Shown here: one piece after another, positions 35,481 through 48,924 of the stretch
Layout of the letters: each line of letters starts with the position of its first letter
How positions within the stretch are numbered: position 1 is the stretch's first letter
Assembly (NCBI GenBank): GCA_907165065.1
Contig: OU015525.1
Location: 5,458,537 to 5,522,536 of the forward strand
Direction of reading: 5' to 3'
DNA: 64,000 bases
From: Caprimulgus europaeus
Lineage: Eukaryota > Chordata > Aves > Caprimulgiformes > Caprimulgidae
Program-made: the position numbers and the translations under genes
Notes under the pieces: model-generated
The model's input: the letters and a program-made list of their open reading frames with translations, nothing else
What the model was told of the DNA's origin: nothing
Databases searched by the model: none

Positions 35481-37266
35481 AAGGAACCTGATATGACAGA
35501 AGAATGTAGATGCTGTCACATTTGAGTGAAAAAAAGGAAAATCAAGCACACATTGTAAATGGAAGAATGAATTATAAAACTATTTGAGGTTTAATAGCCT
35601 TCAGATTTTTTATTTATTTATTTATTTTTGTATCAGTTATGAGATTAAAGTTTTACTGTCTGGTATAACTGTTAATAAGGTGGTTAAATGGAAACTAGTT
35701 TATCGGTTCTTATATTTACAAACTATATTATTTATTTCTTGGTGAAGGTTTTGCTGTTGTCTGCAGATCTCTTCTTGGCTTCTGACCTGTAGGTTTCTGG
35801 AGTACTGCCACACATGCAGTTGATGCAGGATTTGCACTGCTAAATGCAGCTTTAAGAAGTACTGGTAATGGTTTGGAACCTGTTTATACTGAATTATTTG
35901 GGGATGGAATAGAGATTTTCCTTACTTTCTTCTGGATTCTTCAAATACTTGTAAGATATTTGTCTGTTCCCCAGTTGCTTATTCTCCTCTTCTTTCAGAG
36001 TCATCTTTCCTGTGAATTGTGCTGATCCCCATCAGCTAGTCATAGGTCTGTCCTTTGAGAGGTGAAAGCAATGGACATGCAGGAACAGCAACCTGTGCTT
36101 TAATATTTTTAAAATCAGCTGAAAGTATTAAAAATTACATGACAAAATTAAAAATTATAATCTGCATAAATTCAGGTACATATTGAAACTAGATATTCTC
36201 AGTATGACAGAATAGAGCATTTTGTGTGGCTACATGCCTTTAATACAATTAAAATATTTTTTCCTTTTTTCTGTATAAGTCTCCAGAAATTAATGTTGTT
36301 TTGGAAAGAATGTACTGAGTCATTGCTTGCATGAGGAAATCTTTCTCTCTAAATTACTCCTTCTACAACAGTTTACTAGGTCATCTGTATTTTTACTGAA
36401 GTATTTATTTATTGTCTTTTTTTTTTTCAGTTCAAACTGAAATATATGTCAACTCCTCAGAACACATGGCAGAATAGTAATTCTGTTAACAGTTGCTGTG
36501 AAACATGTGTGGTAAAATCCCAGCCATGGATGTATCTCAATGAAAATCTTTCCCTTTGACAAATGAGCACCTAACATGTAAATTATACATACTGATCCTC
36601 AAAAGTTTCCTTCCAGGGTTACTTCATCAGGGGATCTTTGTTCTCAGTCCTGTCTTTTATATCAAAGTGGTGTTAATGAGTTGTGCATCTCCTGATGAGT
36701 TGGCAGAGCTTTTGCAGCTTCAAGGAGATCTAACACCTGCTAATACCAGTGTGAAAGCTTGGCTGCTAAATTGACGAGACCACATTTAACCTGTTTAAAT
36801 CACAAACTACCACTGATCTGGTTTTTGCAGTGTGTTCTCTTGAGTATTTTTGTTTTAAGAGGTGTATTATTTAAAGAAAGTTTTTAGTATTTAATTTGCA
36901 GTGTTTAAAAGGAAAGGAGCTGCTTCTTTGTAATAGATAAAGGTAACAAAATACAGTTTAGTAATAATTTATTGATAAGAATTTCTGAGCTCGTGAAGAA
37001 GATCCTTCCAGTAGGATTCTCCTACTACATGGAGATTCAGTTTGGTATGAACAAAATCAGACTCTATTAAGGAGACACTTAACATGGTAGGAAGTTTTAG
37101 TGAAATGTATCTGCATTAACAGTGAGGGTAGGAGCAGTGAATGACGCTATGCAAACCAGGTGTATCCCTGTGATTCCAGCTCAGTGGAATTACCACTTCC
37201 AGCTGGCCCAGATTTTGAGAACATGGGTAGTATTAAACAAACCTTTCCACCCACATACACAGTTCG
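35481..37266. other. TRAPPC9 intron, unique sequence
   Basis: AT-rich intron with a short TTTA repeat (about 35609-35627). Nothing else is recognisable. Confidence 0.5.
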
Positions 37267-37803
37267 AAATCGTAGAACCGTGGAATGGTTTGGGTTGGAA
37301 GGGACCTTTAAAGATCATCCAGTCCAACTCCCCTGTAGTGAGCAGGGACATCTTCAACCAGATCAGGTTGCTCAGAGCCCCATCCAACCTGACATTGAAC
37401 GCTTCCAGGGATGGGGCATCCGCAGCTTCTCTGGGCAACTTGTTCCAGTGTGTCACCACCCTTACGGTAATAAATTTCTTCCTCATGTCCAGTCTAAATC
37501 TACCTACCCTCTTTCACTTTAAAACCATTGTCCCTTGTCCTTTCACTACAGGCCTTGATAAAAAGTCTCTCTCTGCCATTCTTATAAGCTCCCTTTATAT
37601 ATGGAAAGGCCACAATAAGGTCTCCCTGGATCCTTCTCTTCTCCAGGCTGAACAACCCCAACTCTCTCAGCCTTTCTTCACAGCAGAGCTGTTCCATCCC
37701 TCTGATCATTTTTGTGGCCTCCTCTGGACTCGCTCCAGCAGGTCCATGTCTTCCCTGTGCTGAGGACTCCAGAGCTGGACACAGCACTGCAGGTGGGGTA
37801 CCA
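37267..37803 (-). mobile_element. CR1 LINE 3' fragment, reverse orientation
   Basis: The plus strand starts CGTAGAACCGTGGAATGG and runs through 'gggttggaagggacctttaaagatcatccag', 'catcttcaaccagatcaggttgctcagagcccc' and 'ctccagcaggtccatgtcttccctgtgctgaggactcc' to 'gcactgcaggtggggt', a CR1 read backwards. Same subgroup as 48219 and 56316. Two minus-strand frames (98 and 106 codons) are its ORF2 remains. An antisense plus-strand frame of 213 codons is a by-product. Confidence 0.95.
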
Positions 37804-40800
37804 GGGAGTTGCAACAGCACACATTTTATTCTTTTTTCACAGACCTGAAAAATACGTTATTTAGGGTCCTGATGGGAACTGTCTCATTATGTGTGTACAG
37901 TAACGAGTCATTGCAGGCTGGTCTTTAATAAGGGTGCTTGTGGTGGCAGTGACAGTCCAGGTTTGAAATTGGCTGGGTTTTGTTGGTTTTTTTTTGTAAA
38001 CACTAGAAATGGAAGTGAAGTTGTCTTTGTGTAGAAAAAGGAGAAATGTAATATTTTAGAGCTACTCACACTGAATACTTGTTTGTGTGTATTTGGAAAA
38101 AATATCAGACATGTATCTGAGATAATTTGCAACTGGTGAAATATATTTTGTGACGGTAACAGCTGCACATTGTACTGGCAAATAAGAGAATTTAGGCTTT
38201 TTTTTTCAATTTTACAAATATTTGTCTTAGTTTCAGAATGTCTTGTTTCACAATACAGTAAAACTCTTTTATTTTACTGTAAGTCCTGTGGTCTTTTTGG
38301 GTGCCTAGGTGAAACGTTTCACCTTTTGCTACTTGGAGTTTTTGTATGATCTAAATTTCTTTTGCAAAGAGTAGACAAACCATGGGTAATGTCTGTAAAT
38401 CCAACCTGTTCAATCTGAATAAAGCTTATGTTGAGGTCTTAACAGTTCAGTGACTGAAGAAGTGGAAAGAGAATACAAAATCAGAAAAATACACATATTA
38501 AAGCTAGTTGTGTAGCAGTTTACCTTCCTGCTGCTCTTTGAAAAAAGAGGGCAGGGAAGAAAACAGGGTCTTTAAATAGCCTGTCAGGCTGCTGCTGCAT
38601 CTACTTCCTTGTGTGACAGATACTGCATTTCTCATTAATGGTACCTTGCAAGTGCCTGTGGTTGCCATAGGAACTATCTCCGAGCCTTATACCTTAAATT
38701 TATCCTGACAAAGGTTATTGTGGCAATTCCTCCTAATTGGCTTTTTTTGCTGCTGCTATTTTTACCTTCCCCCCTCCTCCTCTGTTTAAGTTACAGATCC
38801 TAAATGGAATGAATTGGCAGAACAGCTCTGGGTGAGAATATGCTTTCCAGGGCAGGACTAATTGGTGACTAAACTCTACATTTTGATCTTTAGTACTTGG
38901 TCAGAAAAATTTAAATCATAACTTTCAATGGTAACTAAAATGTTAGCTATTTTGTCCTTCAGGTGTTTTGATATGAAATAATATAGATGCTCTTGAAACA
39001 CGTTTTTGGTTCATGCGGGTTGCTACTATTGTTTGTTACCAAATATTACTCATACTGTTTATTAGCAGATATTACTACCAGCAGAGATAGGAGGAAATAA
39101 GCCATATCCTGAAGACCTGAGCAGCTAATTTAAAGTCAGTCTCTAATAAACAGAAGACTGCACAATAAGAAGAGTGAGGCTTGTGCTATATTAGCACCTA
39201 GGACAGGTGCTATATTAGTACAAATGCAGTTACGTGGCATATGCTGGTACAACAAGTTGAATTAAAAAGTTATACATAGACTGATGATATCATCATTTAA
39301 TTTCCTGTAGCTGTTTTAGAGGATTACTGTTACATCGTTTCCAGTGGCTAGAGAACTCTCAAATTTAATTACTTGATTGACTTGAGTTGAATTTTTCAGG
39401 CTCAGGACTGAGACAGCAAAGCAGTGACTCGATGAGCAGTCCGAGTATTCATTTCATGGGTACAGAGCAGCAGAGGAGAAAAGTTAGAGGGAGGATGGGG
39501 GGCTGTGAAATGCTGTAACTTTTGATAGTGTGGAAGGAGTAGTTCAGTTCTGCTGAACAGCAAGAAATGTGATTGCAGGTAAGATACAAAATGTAGCCGT
39601 AAAGAAGGCAACATGATAGGAGTAAATCAAACCGTGCTGCTATCAGAAGTGAAAGGGCAGAGGATTCTCAGCTTTTCAGTAAGGTGAAGGACACAGATGC
39701 ACATCCAACCCACTGTTTTATGCTCAGCCAATTTCTGCATGGCAGAGTTCACCCAAAGGTACAGTTAGTGGTCATTGGACTCTCTTCTTCCTTTTCAAAC
39801 GTATGAGAAAAACTCTCAGTCTTTAAACAATGAATTTTCTTATTTTTAATATATTTATTTCAGTCCTGATGTAAATCAGCATTTAAGTTTGGGGCACAGC
39901 AAACTTAAAAGACTTGAGAAATGTTCATTCACAGTTGACTTCTTCCAAATCATGAAGGATGATGCATTGAGTAGCTTTGAAGCCCATGAGTACATCCACT
40001 ACAACTTCTTAGAACAGTTTAATTTTCTTTCCATACTTTGTCAGAATCAATTTATGAGGACTGTAAATTCATGCCTGGGAATGGAAATACAGGGGTATGG
40101 GGTTATGCTTCATTCAGCATTGTTTTTTCTGCTGTATAACTTTGACCAGAAGCCTCTTGTTTCAATATGAAAACAAAATGTAAAGCTCTGGAAGATTGTC
40201 GTTGGCTTTCAGTATTTTTAATTCTTCTTCTTCAGCTTGAAGGATAAGATGGAGGACAACTCTGTGCTAAGGAGGTGGAGAGGGTTTGTATCTTGTTTAC
40301 ACTAAGTCTGCCTTTCCTGAAATGAAGGTAACAGAGCTTTGTCAGATATGAAATTGGTATTTTGTCGCTGTGAGGCCAGTTCAGGGTGCTTCTGTGGAAA
40401 CCTCATTCTCTTTCTTCTGTACTTGGTGCTACAAGTCCTAATACACTATTGAACTTCCTTGATTTTCCTATATTCTTCACTTGGTGTGTCTGAACAGGAA
40501 CAGAATTCAGAACTGATATTTGCTGATTTTTGGAAACTTTAGTAATTTAATGTAACAGGTAGTGAACTGGAGGAACAAAGTCAATCTTGCATGTTTTTTT
40601 GTCAATATACTTAAAAATATTATAAAAGAGGTGTGAATTGTGATTTGGGGCCTGAGAGACAGAACAGTAAGTGATTTTCTGGCTGTCACTCAGCAGAAAA
40701 GTGCCAAGAGCAGAAACACAATCCACCTTTCTGGGTTTGCTGTAGGCATTGCCGTTGAGTGCTGACTTCACTGCCCTGGCAGCAGCTGAACATGTAGTGG

Positions 40801-41975
40801 GTACATGAAGATAGTTACACACGCAGTGATACCAAGAGCTGGGATGTGTAAAGAGCAGCTTGAAGATTTCTGGAAGTTTTTGCTTCAGATACATCAATGA
40901 CAGTGGTCTGAAATGTAAATGGTGATTTATGATCACGTAGAAAATTACAGCTTTGTAAAAACAAATCGTTTCTTCCTGTGGTCAGTCCTGGAAATCCTAG
41001 AGCCCTGCTGGAAATCTAAAATTAAATATGGATTGAAGAAAAGAGTATTCACATGCTGTTCTAATTTTTCAAAGTTTTGAGGCATTTCAACTTAAATTTT
41101 ATATAGCAAATTACACTCATTTGCTGCATAAAAGAATTTCTAGCTGAACACCTACTGAAGAGCTTTTCTTCTTGTGTTGACTTTTCTGTTGTGTTGGCCA
41201 TTAACTATAATTTTTGTTCCATCTCTTATCAGTTCTGCTCATCAATTTTATATCTTTGTTTTGTTTCTATATCCATGGACAATGAAGTGTCTTTTTCCTG
41301 TGTATGTGCTCTCCCTGACACAAAGTGATTCTAATCAGTAGTTATGTTTTATACTTGCTGCTGAATTACAAAAGATTAAAGAATAATACAAAATTATGTA
41401 AAAAGAAAATACTAATTTAAGTTGCAGCAGTGAATGTATTCTCAGATCCTTTGCTTAGGCATACAGAATGTATCTAATATATCAGAGATACTAATTTTAT
41501 TATTGTTGGGGGAACTACAAAAATTATTTTTTGATCCTGTGGTAGAATATAATACATTGAACTGAATTATGAACTCCACATATTATTCTTCATAAAAAAC
41601 TAATGTTTTCCAGATGTGGCTTTCTGACAGCACATTCCAGTATATATAAGTTTCTATACAGTACAAGTTCATTAAATGAGTATTTTTAATGATTTTGAAA
41701 CTGTTTGTTATTGATACCTGAGTAGTTATGGCAATATTACCAGTGTGCTATCAAACCTGCTTACTTAAAATCACTGAAATTACTTAAACTCATTCAGTTC
41801 ATGTCAGGTTACAGCTGTAGAGGCGGGACCTGCTGCTTTGTCCGAGCTCTGCAACAGAACCCAGATTCTGGTTATATGACATATGTATTAAATGTGTAAC
41901 ATATATATGATCTGGGGGAACAATAAATTATTTTTAATATTTTAATATAACATGAAAACACAACGAGGTGGCTAG
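37804..41975. other. TRAPPC9 intron, longest block without a recognised repeat before 42 kb
   Basis: About 4.2 kb of intron. A 129-codon minus-strand frame (40547-40936) and a 93-codon plus-strand frame (39889-40170) have no resemblance to known proteins. The stretch 38590-38780 is less AT-rich and free of repeats and contains GTTGCCATAGGAAC at 38661-38674, close to an RFX X-box. Near 39183-39220 the phrase GTGCTATATTAG occurs twice, 23 bp apart. Confidence 0.45.
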
Positions 41976-42614
41976 ATGATGGCAGAGCAGTGGATGTGGT
42001 CTATCTTGATTTCAGCAAAGCATTTGACACGGTCTCCCACAGTATCCTCGCTGATAAATTGAGGAAGTGTGGATTAGATGAGCAGGTAGTGAGATGGATT
42101 ATTAACTGGCTGGTGGGAAGAAGCCAGAGAGTGGTAGTCAGTGGGGCAGAGTCTAGTTGGAGACCTGTGTCTAGTGGAGTCCCTCAGGGGTCAGTACTAG
42201 GACCAGTATTATTCAATATATTCATCAATGACCTGGATGAGGGAATTGAATGCACTGTCAGCAAGTTTGCTGATGATACCAAGCTAGGAGGAGTGTAGGG
42301 AAAGCTGGGAAAGCAGTGTAGGGGAAAGGGATCTGGGAGTCCTGGTGGACAGCAGGATGACCATGAGCCAGTACTGTGCCCTTTTGGTACAGGAGGTTCC
42401 GCTTAAACTTGAGAAGAAACTTCTTTACAGTAAGGGTGACAGAGCAGTGGAACAGGCTGCCCAGGGAGGTTGTGGAGTCTCCTTCTCTGGAGACATTCAA
42501 GACCCACCTGGACACCTTCCTGTGTGATCTCCTCTAGGTGTTCCTGCTTCAGCAGGGGGATTGGACTGGATGATCTTTCGAGGTCCCTTCCAATCCCTGA
42601 CATTCTGTGATTTT
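41976..42614 (+). mobile_element. CR1 LINE, internally deleted copy with a well kept reverse-transcriptase segment
   Basis: A 5'-truncated sense CR1 with three blocks. The first (41980-42297) is reverse transcriptase. The second (about 42298-42394) is the 'gggatctgggagtcctggtggacagcaggatgac' region. The third (about 42395-42614) is the ORF2 end and 3' UTR, from 'aggaggttccgcttaaacttgagaag' to ACATTCTGTGATTTTTT. Compared with a normal CR1, sequence is missing at both block borders. The little-changed first block suggests it is among the younger copies here. Confidence 0.95.
41990..42298 (+). pseudogene. CR1 ORF2 reverse-transcriptase core, truncated
   Basis: An uninterrupted 102-codon frame without a proper ATG start, entering from truncated sequence. 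It contains motif A ([16 protein letters not shown]), the linker [15 protein letters not shown], motif B ([18 protein letters not shown]) and the intact catalytic box FADDTKLGG (FADD at 42266-42277). It ends in TAG at 42296-42298, where an internal deletion joins it to later CR1 sequence. The polymerase of a CR1 element copies its own RNA at a nicked target. This fragment lacks the endonuclease, the thumb and the C-terminus, so it cannot work. Confidence 0.93.
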
Positions 42615-45600
42615 TTAAAAAATACTAAGTATTTGCTTTTCTTGATTTGGAACCTTTTGATTATTTTAAGACCCTTCAGATGGATAAGTAGGAACTGTGT
42701 GGTAGATACAGAATCATATAAAGGAATTTCAGATATAAGACATTATAGTAGAAATCTTTTTTTAGTACTTTATCCTTGTTTGTGGGTGGAGTACTGTGGA
42801 AAATACATAATTACAATTCTGTAATTGAAAATACATTTCATTAAAAACTAGCAATCAATAGAATATGATTTTCTGAATGTACTGAAAAACAAATATGCTG
42901 AGAGTTAATCACTTGGAAATTCATCATGTTTCAAATCTGATTCAGATCATACAAATGAAACCTATTCACATCTAGTGTAGTGACTAAAACGTTTGCACAG
43001 AAGTAATGATCTTGCATGGAAGTAATGATCATCTACAGGGTTTTAAAGTAATTTAAACTAAATAATACATATTATGACAGCATTCTGTTGCTGGTCTGAG
43101 ATTTTTTTAAAACAGTCATCTTCTGTTACATATGTATTTCATTGCACTTTTAAAAAATATTTTTCCTTGCTTCAGTTCAGAAAATTCTGACAAATTTCCA
43201 AACCCAATCTTATTATTTTAGTATTTAAAGCAAAACTAATTATTGTCAGAGGTCTTAAATAATGTACAGAATGTGCTGATAAAGAAATAATTTATATAAC
43301 CTAGAAGAAACAATGCTTCACTTTTCAGAAACAGTTTTAGAAAAGAGTAGCAACGTGCAGAAGATGTAAAAGCAGTAATATGCTTGGCCAGAGTTCTCTG
43401 ACAAGCAATATTAGAGCCTCTGCTGTCATTAAACTGCTTTTGCACCATCCAGGTAGGCAAAGAGGGTACAAAACTGCCTTCAGTGAGCAAGTGAACAATG
43501 TCCTATTTTAAGAAACTCCAAGTGGACAATTTGATCTTTGGTATATTGTTTCTGGGTAATGGATTAAAGTTGGATTAAACCCACTTTTTCAGCCAGGAAA
43601 ATGTTGTGATTAAGCAAGTGTCTGGTCTAAAAAATGTGTTCAGGACTGACCTGGCCTGAAGCTTATAAAATCAGAGAACCTAAATGGTCTACAAGCTTAG
43701 GAATAAAGTGTGTCCCTGGCCAGAAGTGAGGCAGGAGATTGGGAGGTTCATGTCAAAAACGTGGTCGTGTGACAAGATCAAGGGCAGAACTTTGCTAGGT
43801 TGGGTGGTTGCATCAGAAGTGGAAAATGAAATTGGAGACTAACAAGCCAGACCTAAAAGCATGGCAAAACCCAAAGTTGTCAGAAATTAGACATTTTTAA
43901 TAGGAAGTAAGTGTTGTTCTCTTGATTGTAATGTAAATAAAAAGCAGCAAGGGTCAGCTGTGTCAAACACAGCACAAGTATTATAGGTGATAATGATGCA
44001 GATGTTCAGATTTGATCTTGATGAGATGTTTGTAGTCTTTGTGAAGACTGTGAAATACAAGAAGCAGGGATTAGGTTGGAGAGCATCAAAAACTGATCTA
44101 AGGAAATGAATTTGAAATAAGTAGTTTGGATAACACAGTTGTTTCAGATTTAGGCATAGAGATTGTGTTCGGGGATGGAGAAGGTAAAGAGTTGGGATTT
44201 TTTAGACTGGAAAGAAATTTGCATTATAAAGAACCAATCTAATAAAATGGAAATGTAGAAAGAAAATGAGTGGAAGAAGTGAGAATGTAGGAACCTACAT
44301 CTCTGTGCAACAGGAAGGTTGGTGTTGCTGAAAGAGCAAAAAACATCAGAGGGGAGAAGTGTTCAGGAGAGTTAATCTTTGTGCTTAAAAACACAACACC
44401 CTTGTCACCCTTGTTTCATAGTGCTTGTTAGTATGGAAGAGAACCCAGAGGAGGGTTATACTTATAACCTCTCCCATTCTCAACAGACAAGTTTCCCACT
44501 CAACTGCAGATTCCCCCCGACATCCACTAGAAGGCTGGGCTTTGTCTATGTGGTTTGTGTTTATCTGCCTCTTAGACTCTATGTTCCTCAGGGTAAGTCT
44601 GAGTCATCTTCAAGACCTTGATATGCTAAAGCAATAAGATGTCTTTCTTGTCTATAAAATAAAGGTCCAATTTTACAAGGTGTGCCAGTAGAGTGAGTAT
44701 ATTTGGCAGTTTCAATATCTTGATTTCACACCGTGCCCCATTTTGAATTGCATCTGTCAAGGTAAAGGAAAGGTTTGCTTCTACAGAGAATGTTGTCTAT
44801 AAGACATGATAGTCTTTACTATGTTCCTCAGCAAATTTCTGTATTTGTCTTCAGAGGGTGAAGAATCAGTTTCATTTTGGGTATGATTAAAAAAAGAAAG
44901 AATCAATAAGGAATTAAATGGTCATGACTAAGATAAGGCCTGATTATGATGGAGAGTTGTATGACAGTTTTCTGCCTTCTTTTACTAGCTAGTGAGATGA
45001 AAGTCAAGGATTAGAAGTAAAAGTTCCAGAAAGTAAATAAAAAGAAATACCCAAATTAGCTGAATTACTGTGATTTAATGCTTGGAGTACATGACCTGCC
45101 ATTAGTTCTGTCTTTTCAGCTTGCACTCATCAGTAGTAATTAATTTAAAATAACTTGTTTTGAACATAGTGACATAACCTCAGAAAATTGTTTGAGTTGT
45201 TTTGGTAGTTTACTCCTTATTTCTATTATTTTAGACTTTTACATTGGAGAACACTTGTTATTACATGATGTAGTGGCTTCTAGATACAAGTAATAATGAG
45301 ACTGATCAAGGACTTGGTGGCTGCGGTAAAGGCAGTACACTAATTAATTAACATGACATTATTTATACTCTTCAAGCCTTTTCAAAGCAATGTAGATGTC
45401 TTCAAGTTTCTTGTTGTAAAGTCTCTTAAGTATCCTCCTAGTTTGTCAGGAGAGTGCAGATGAAGGCAGCCAATGTCTGGCCTGTTAATCCAACAGGAGC
45501 TGCTGCTGTTGAGGGAGCAGTTGGGCTTCTTTGATATACTTGGATGTAGAAGGAGATGAACAAGAAGAGCAGGTGAACATACACATTTCAAGCTCTGATT

Positions 45601-45648
45601 TAAGTGGTGGGAGTAGCAATTAACTGAAGGGGACTAAAGAAAAACCAC
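42615..45648. other. TRAPPC9 intron, unique sequence
   Basis: AT-rich intron. A 19-bp-period duplication of AAGTAATGATC lies at about 43010-43031. No gene or recognisable repeat is seen. Frames of 70-84 codons have no resemblance to known proteins. Confidence 0.5.
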
Positions 45649-45804
45649 AGAATCATTAAGGTTGTAAAAGATCTCTAGGGTCATCCAGTCCAATTGTCAA
45701 CTCATCACCACCACACCCACTGAACCATATCACTGAGTGCTACATCTACATGTTTCTTGAACACCTCCAGGGGTGGTGACTCCACCACTTCCCTGGACAT
45801 CTGC
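45649..45804 (-). mobile_element. CR1 LINE 3' tail, old, reverse orientation
   Basis: The plus strand begins CACAGAATCATTAAGGTTG and continues 'agatctctagggtcatccagtccaattgtcaac', 'ccactgaaccatatcactgagtgctacatctac' and 'gaacacctccaggggtggtgactccacc'. This is an older CR1 subgroup than the others, about 155 bp long and 5'-truncated. Confidence 0.85.
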
Positions 45805-47829
45805 TTTTATGACTAATCTTTGAAATGTTTCAAATTGCAGAGAGTTGTGTGAAAGAAAATTAATTTAATGGAAACAAGTGTAAAAACCAAGAAGTTCTTT
45901 ATTTTTTAAAGAAAAGTATTTACAACCATTTAACATCATCCTGACATTCACTTCATTTACATAATAAAAGAATTACAAATAGTTACTGTCATAGTGTGGA
46001 CATTTTGAGGAATAAAACCTAAGACCATGAATTTCACCAAGAATTTTCTATGAAATCACAGTAGAGGGAAGGTACAGATTTCAGAGTTTTCAGTAGTCTC
46101 TGTTACTGAAGTGATTGTTGTGAATGTTTTTGTGATACTAGAGTCAGATATGTGTTTAGGTCTCAAAAAGAGAATGTGAGAATAAGCAGCTTTACAATTC
46201 TGGTGGAGGAGAGCTGTCTGTAAACAAAGAGTGAATGGGTGCCACGTACTGAACATCGTATTTTGAGTTCGTGTAACTGTTTTATAAGCACTGTGTGTTG
46301 AACTGTTGCATTGTAATCAGCAATCTGAGAGAATAATCAAAAAGGATTTTCCTCTTTTCTGAATCCAGCAGAAAGTCATCCCTGAGCCCCAATTTAAGAA
46401 GGCCTGTGTTGCATCCCAACTCTTGGTGATTCAGGAGACTGCTAGAAGATAAATGGCACTGAGCTTAGATGCACTAACTTCTATGACCTTCTCAGATAAA
46501 AAGAGAATAGAACTTTTACTGTTACAGCAAATTCTTCATCTCTCTGAAGTTCAACGATGCGTGTTTCATCTGAGCTATCTTGGTGTATGATGTTTAGTTT
46601 TACTTAGGACCCTCTGAACCAGCACCCTCCTCCTTGCATGGCTGAACTTAGTGGTTCAAGAGATTCCCATTAGAACCCAGTGAGCACTCCATAAATAATG
46701 TGCTTTATACAGAATGTTGTTGAGTAAATTGCTAACCTTAAACACTGAAATAATTAAAAGCCATAGTAAAATGCAGTTCCACAATCATTGTGATTGGCTT
46801 TACTGGTAAAACCATGATCAGATTAAGTTCAGAGCTGCTTGGCAGTCTGGAACACCATACCTGTATGTGTTTACTTGTCTTCACGTTATCTATTTATTTG
46901 TCCCTGCTAAAGTGCTAAATTCTGCAGACTGTGTTCCTTAGATGTACCTCCTGGGTTGTGTGCAGGTGTTGGCCAGAAATACGTATTACATCTGCCTTGT
47001 ATCAATTCTGGGTGCATTAACTAGCCATGTAAAAAAATCAGCATTGTAAAATTCCTTAGAGGTTTCCTTTTGTGTCTTGCTCCCTCCTGTGTCTCGCTTA
47101 TTCCCAGCTTAACCTCTATTTTCCTCTTACCCCTTCCCCTTAAGCCTTTCCTCACCTTAAATGAAAGATTTCTGAAGCAAAAGGTTTTCCTTTTTCTTTT
47201 TTTTCCTCCCTCCCTTCAGGTAATCTTTTGTGTACATGTTGGGAATAACTGAAGGTTGGAGATATCCTTACAGAGAATTCATTTTTGTGAAATTAATTGA
47301 AACAACAGTATGAAATTAATGTACAAGAAAACTTTCAGGTTTTTTGAGGGCAGAGATAATGAGCAGGAGATGATCCCGCGGGTTCTTGTGTACATTTCTC
47401 TTCCACTGTGTTAACAAGTTTTCTGAGCTAACTATGCCTTCTGCAAGCAATCTTTCAAGTGCTTGAATGTAAAAAAACAGCAACAACCCAACTCTGCATA
47501 ACTTCACCTGATAAATAGAAATGCTCTCCTTTTGCAGGTGACATAAATATTTATTCCTGGAGAGCAATCTTCTAAATGTTTTGTTCTGTGTCTTTCAGTT
47601 CCCTTTCATGGTTGGGAATATTTTATTTATTACCAGTTGAAGGTTTTTTTCCCCCCACTGCTTTGTAATTATTTATTAGTAAACATAACCTGGAATCAGG
47701 AACTATTAGAGGATAAACATTCTGGAATAACCTTCAGACTGGCTTTTTGCCCTTCTAGTCTTCCTAAGTAGTTTGAAGGCAGAGTTGATAATTTTATGAG
47801 TAAGGTTAAAGCATCACATACACAATCAC
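45805..47829. other. TRAPPC9 intron, unique sequence
   Basis: AT-rich intron with a pyrimidine-rich stretch at 47075-47220 (CT-rich, T runs). No repeat family or gene is recognised. Confidence 0.5.
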
Positions 47830-48218
47830 AGACTGCACAGCATCCCCTAGCAATCGGTTCCAGCCTCACAGTAAAAAAGGTTTCTACTATGTCTATCTGG
47901 AATTTCCTGTATTTTGATTTTTGCCCATTTCCTCTTGTTTTGTGACTGGGAACTACTGAGAAGAGTCTGGATCTGTCTTCTGTAGTCCTTGCCCCCATCA
48001 AGTATTGATTCACATGGATAAGATCCTCCTGAGCTGTCTCTTCTCTGGATTGAGCAGTCCCAGCTCTCTCAGCCTCTCTGCATATAACAGGTACTCTCAT
48101 CTCTTAATCATCTTCATGACCCTGGGCTGGACTTGCCCCAGTATGTCCATGTCTCACTCGTACTGGTGAGCTCAGCATTGGACACCTGATGTGTCTCACC
48201 AGTGCTGGGCAGGGAGAA
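47830..48218 (-). mobile_element. Older CR1 LINE, reverse orientation, 3' portion (host of a nested CR1)
   Basis: The plus strand reads as an eroded reverse CR1: 'catcccctagcaatcggttccagcc', 'gtaaaaaaggtttctactatg', 'cccatttcctcttgtt', 'gcagtcccagctctctcagcctctctgcat', 'ccagtatgtccatgtctcactcgtactgg' and 'gtctcaccagtgctgggcagggag'. It breaks off where a younger CR1 tail begins. Its continuation appears at 48925-49085. Confidence 0.85.
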
Positions 48219-48924
48219 AGGATGATAGAATCATTGAATGGTTTGGGTTAGAAGGAACCTTTAACAGTCATCTAGTCCAACTACCCTGCAATGAGCAGGG
48301 ACATCTTCAACCAGATCAGGTTGCTCAGAGCCCCATCCAACCTGACCTTGAATGTTTCCAGGGATGGGGCATCTACCACCTCTCTGGGAAACCTGGGACA
48401 GTGTTTCAACACCCTCAGTGTAAAAAATTTCTTCTTTATCTCTAATCTAAATCTCCCCTCTTTTAGTTTAAAACCATTTCCTCTTGTCCTATCACTACAG
48501 GCCCTGCTAAAAAGTTTGTCCCCATCTTTCTTATAGGCCCCCTTCAAGTACTGAAAGGCCACAATAAGGTCTCTCTGGAGCCTTCTCTTCTCCAGGCTGA
48601 ACAACCCCAACTCTCTCAGCGGGTCCTCTTAGGAGAGGTGTTCCATCCCTCTGATCATTTTTGTGGCCTCCTCTGGACCTGCTCCAACAGGTCCATGTCT
48701 TTCCTGTGCTGAGGACTCCAGAGCTGGACACAGCACTGCAGGTGGGGTCTCAGGAGAGCGGAGCAGAGGGGCAGAATCCCCTCTCTCAACCTGCTGCTCA
48801 CACTGCTCTGGATGCAGCCTAGGACATGGTTATTGCCCTTCTGGGCTGCAAGCACACATTGCTGGCTTATGTCCAGCTTTTCATCCACCAGTACTCCCGA
48901 GTCCTTCTCAGCAGGGAGAAGGCC
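48219..48924 (-). mobile_element. Younger CR1 LINE nested in an older CR1, reverse orientation
   Basis: About 700 bp of CR1 read backwards. It begins with the tail TAGAATCATTGAATGGTTTG and continues to 'cttatgtccagcttttcatccaccagtactcccgagtccttctcagcaggg'. It shares the subgroup and many long identical stretches with 37267 and 56316. Minus-strand frames of 109 and 66 codons are its ORF2 C-terminus. It is flanked on both sides by older CR1 in the same orientation. Confidence 0.88.

Noticed and set aside
37122..37763. 213-codon plus-strand open frame, the longest in the window
   Set aside because: It is the antisense of a reverse-oriented CR1 (37267-37803). The sense frame on the minus strand carries the CR1 ORF2 signature.
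40547..40936. 129-codon minus-strand frame as a gene
   Set aside because: Length is within chance expectation, and composition is that of intron.
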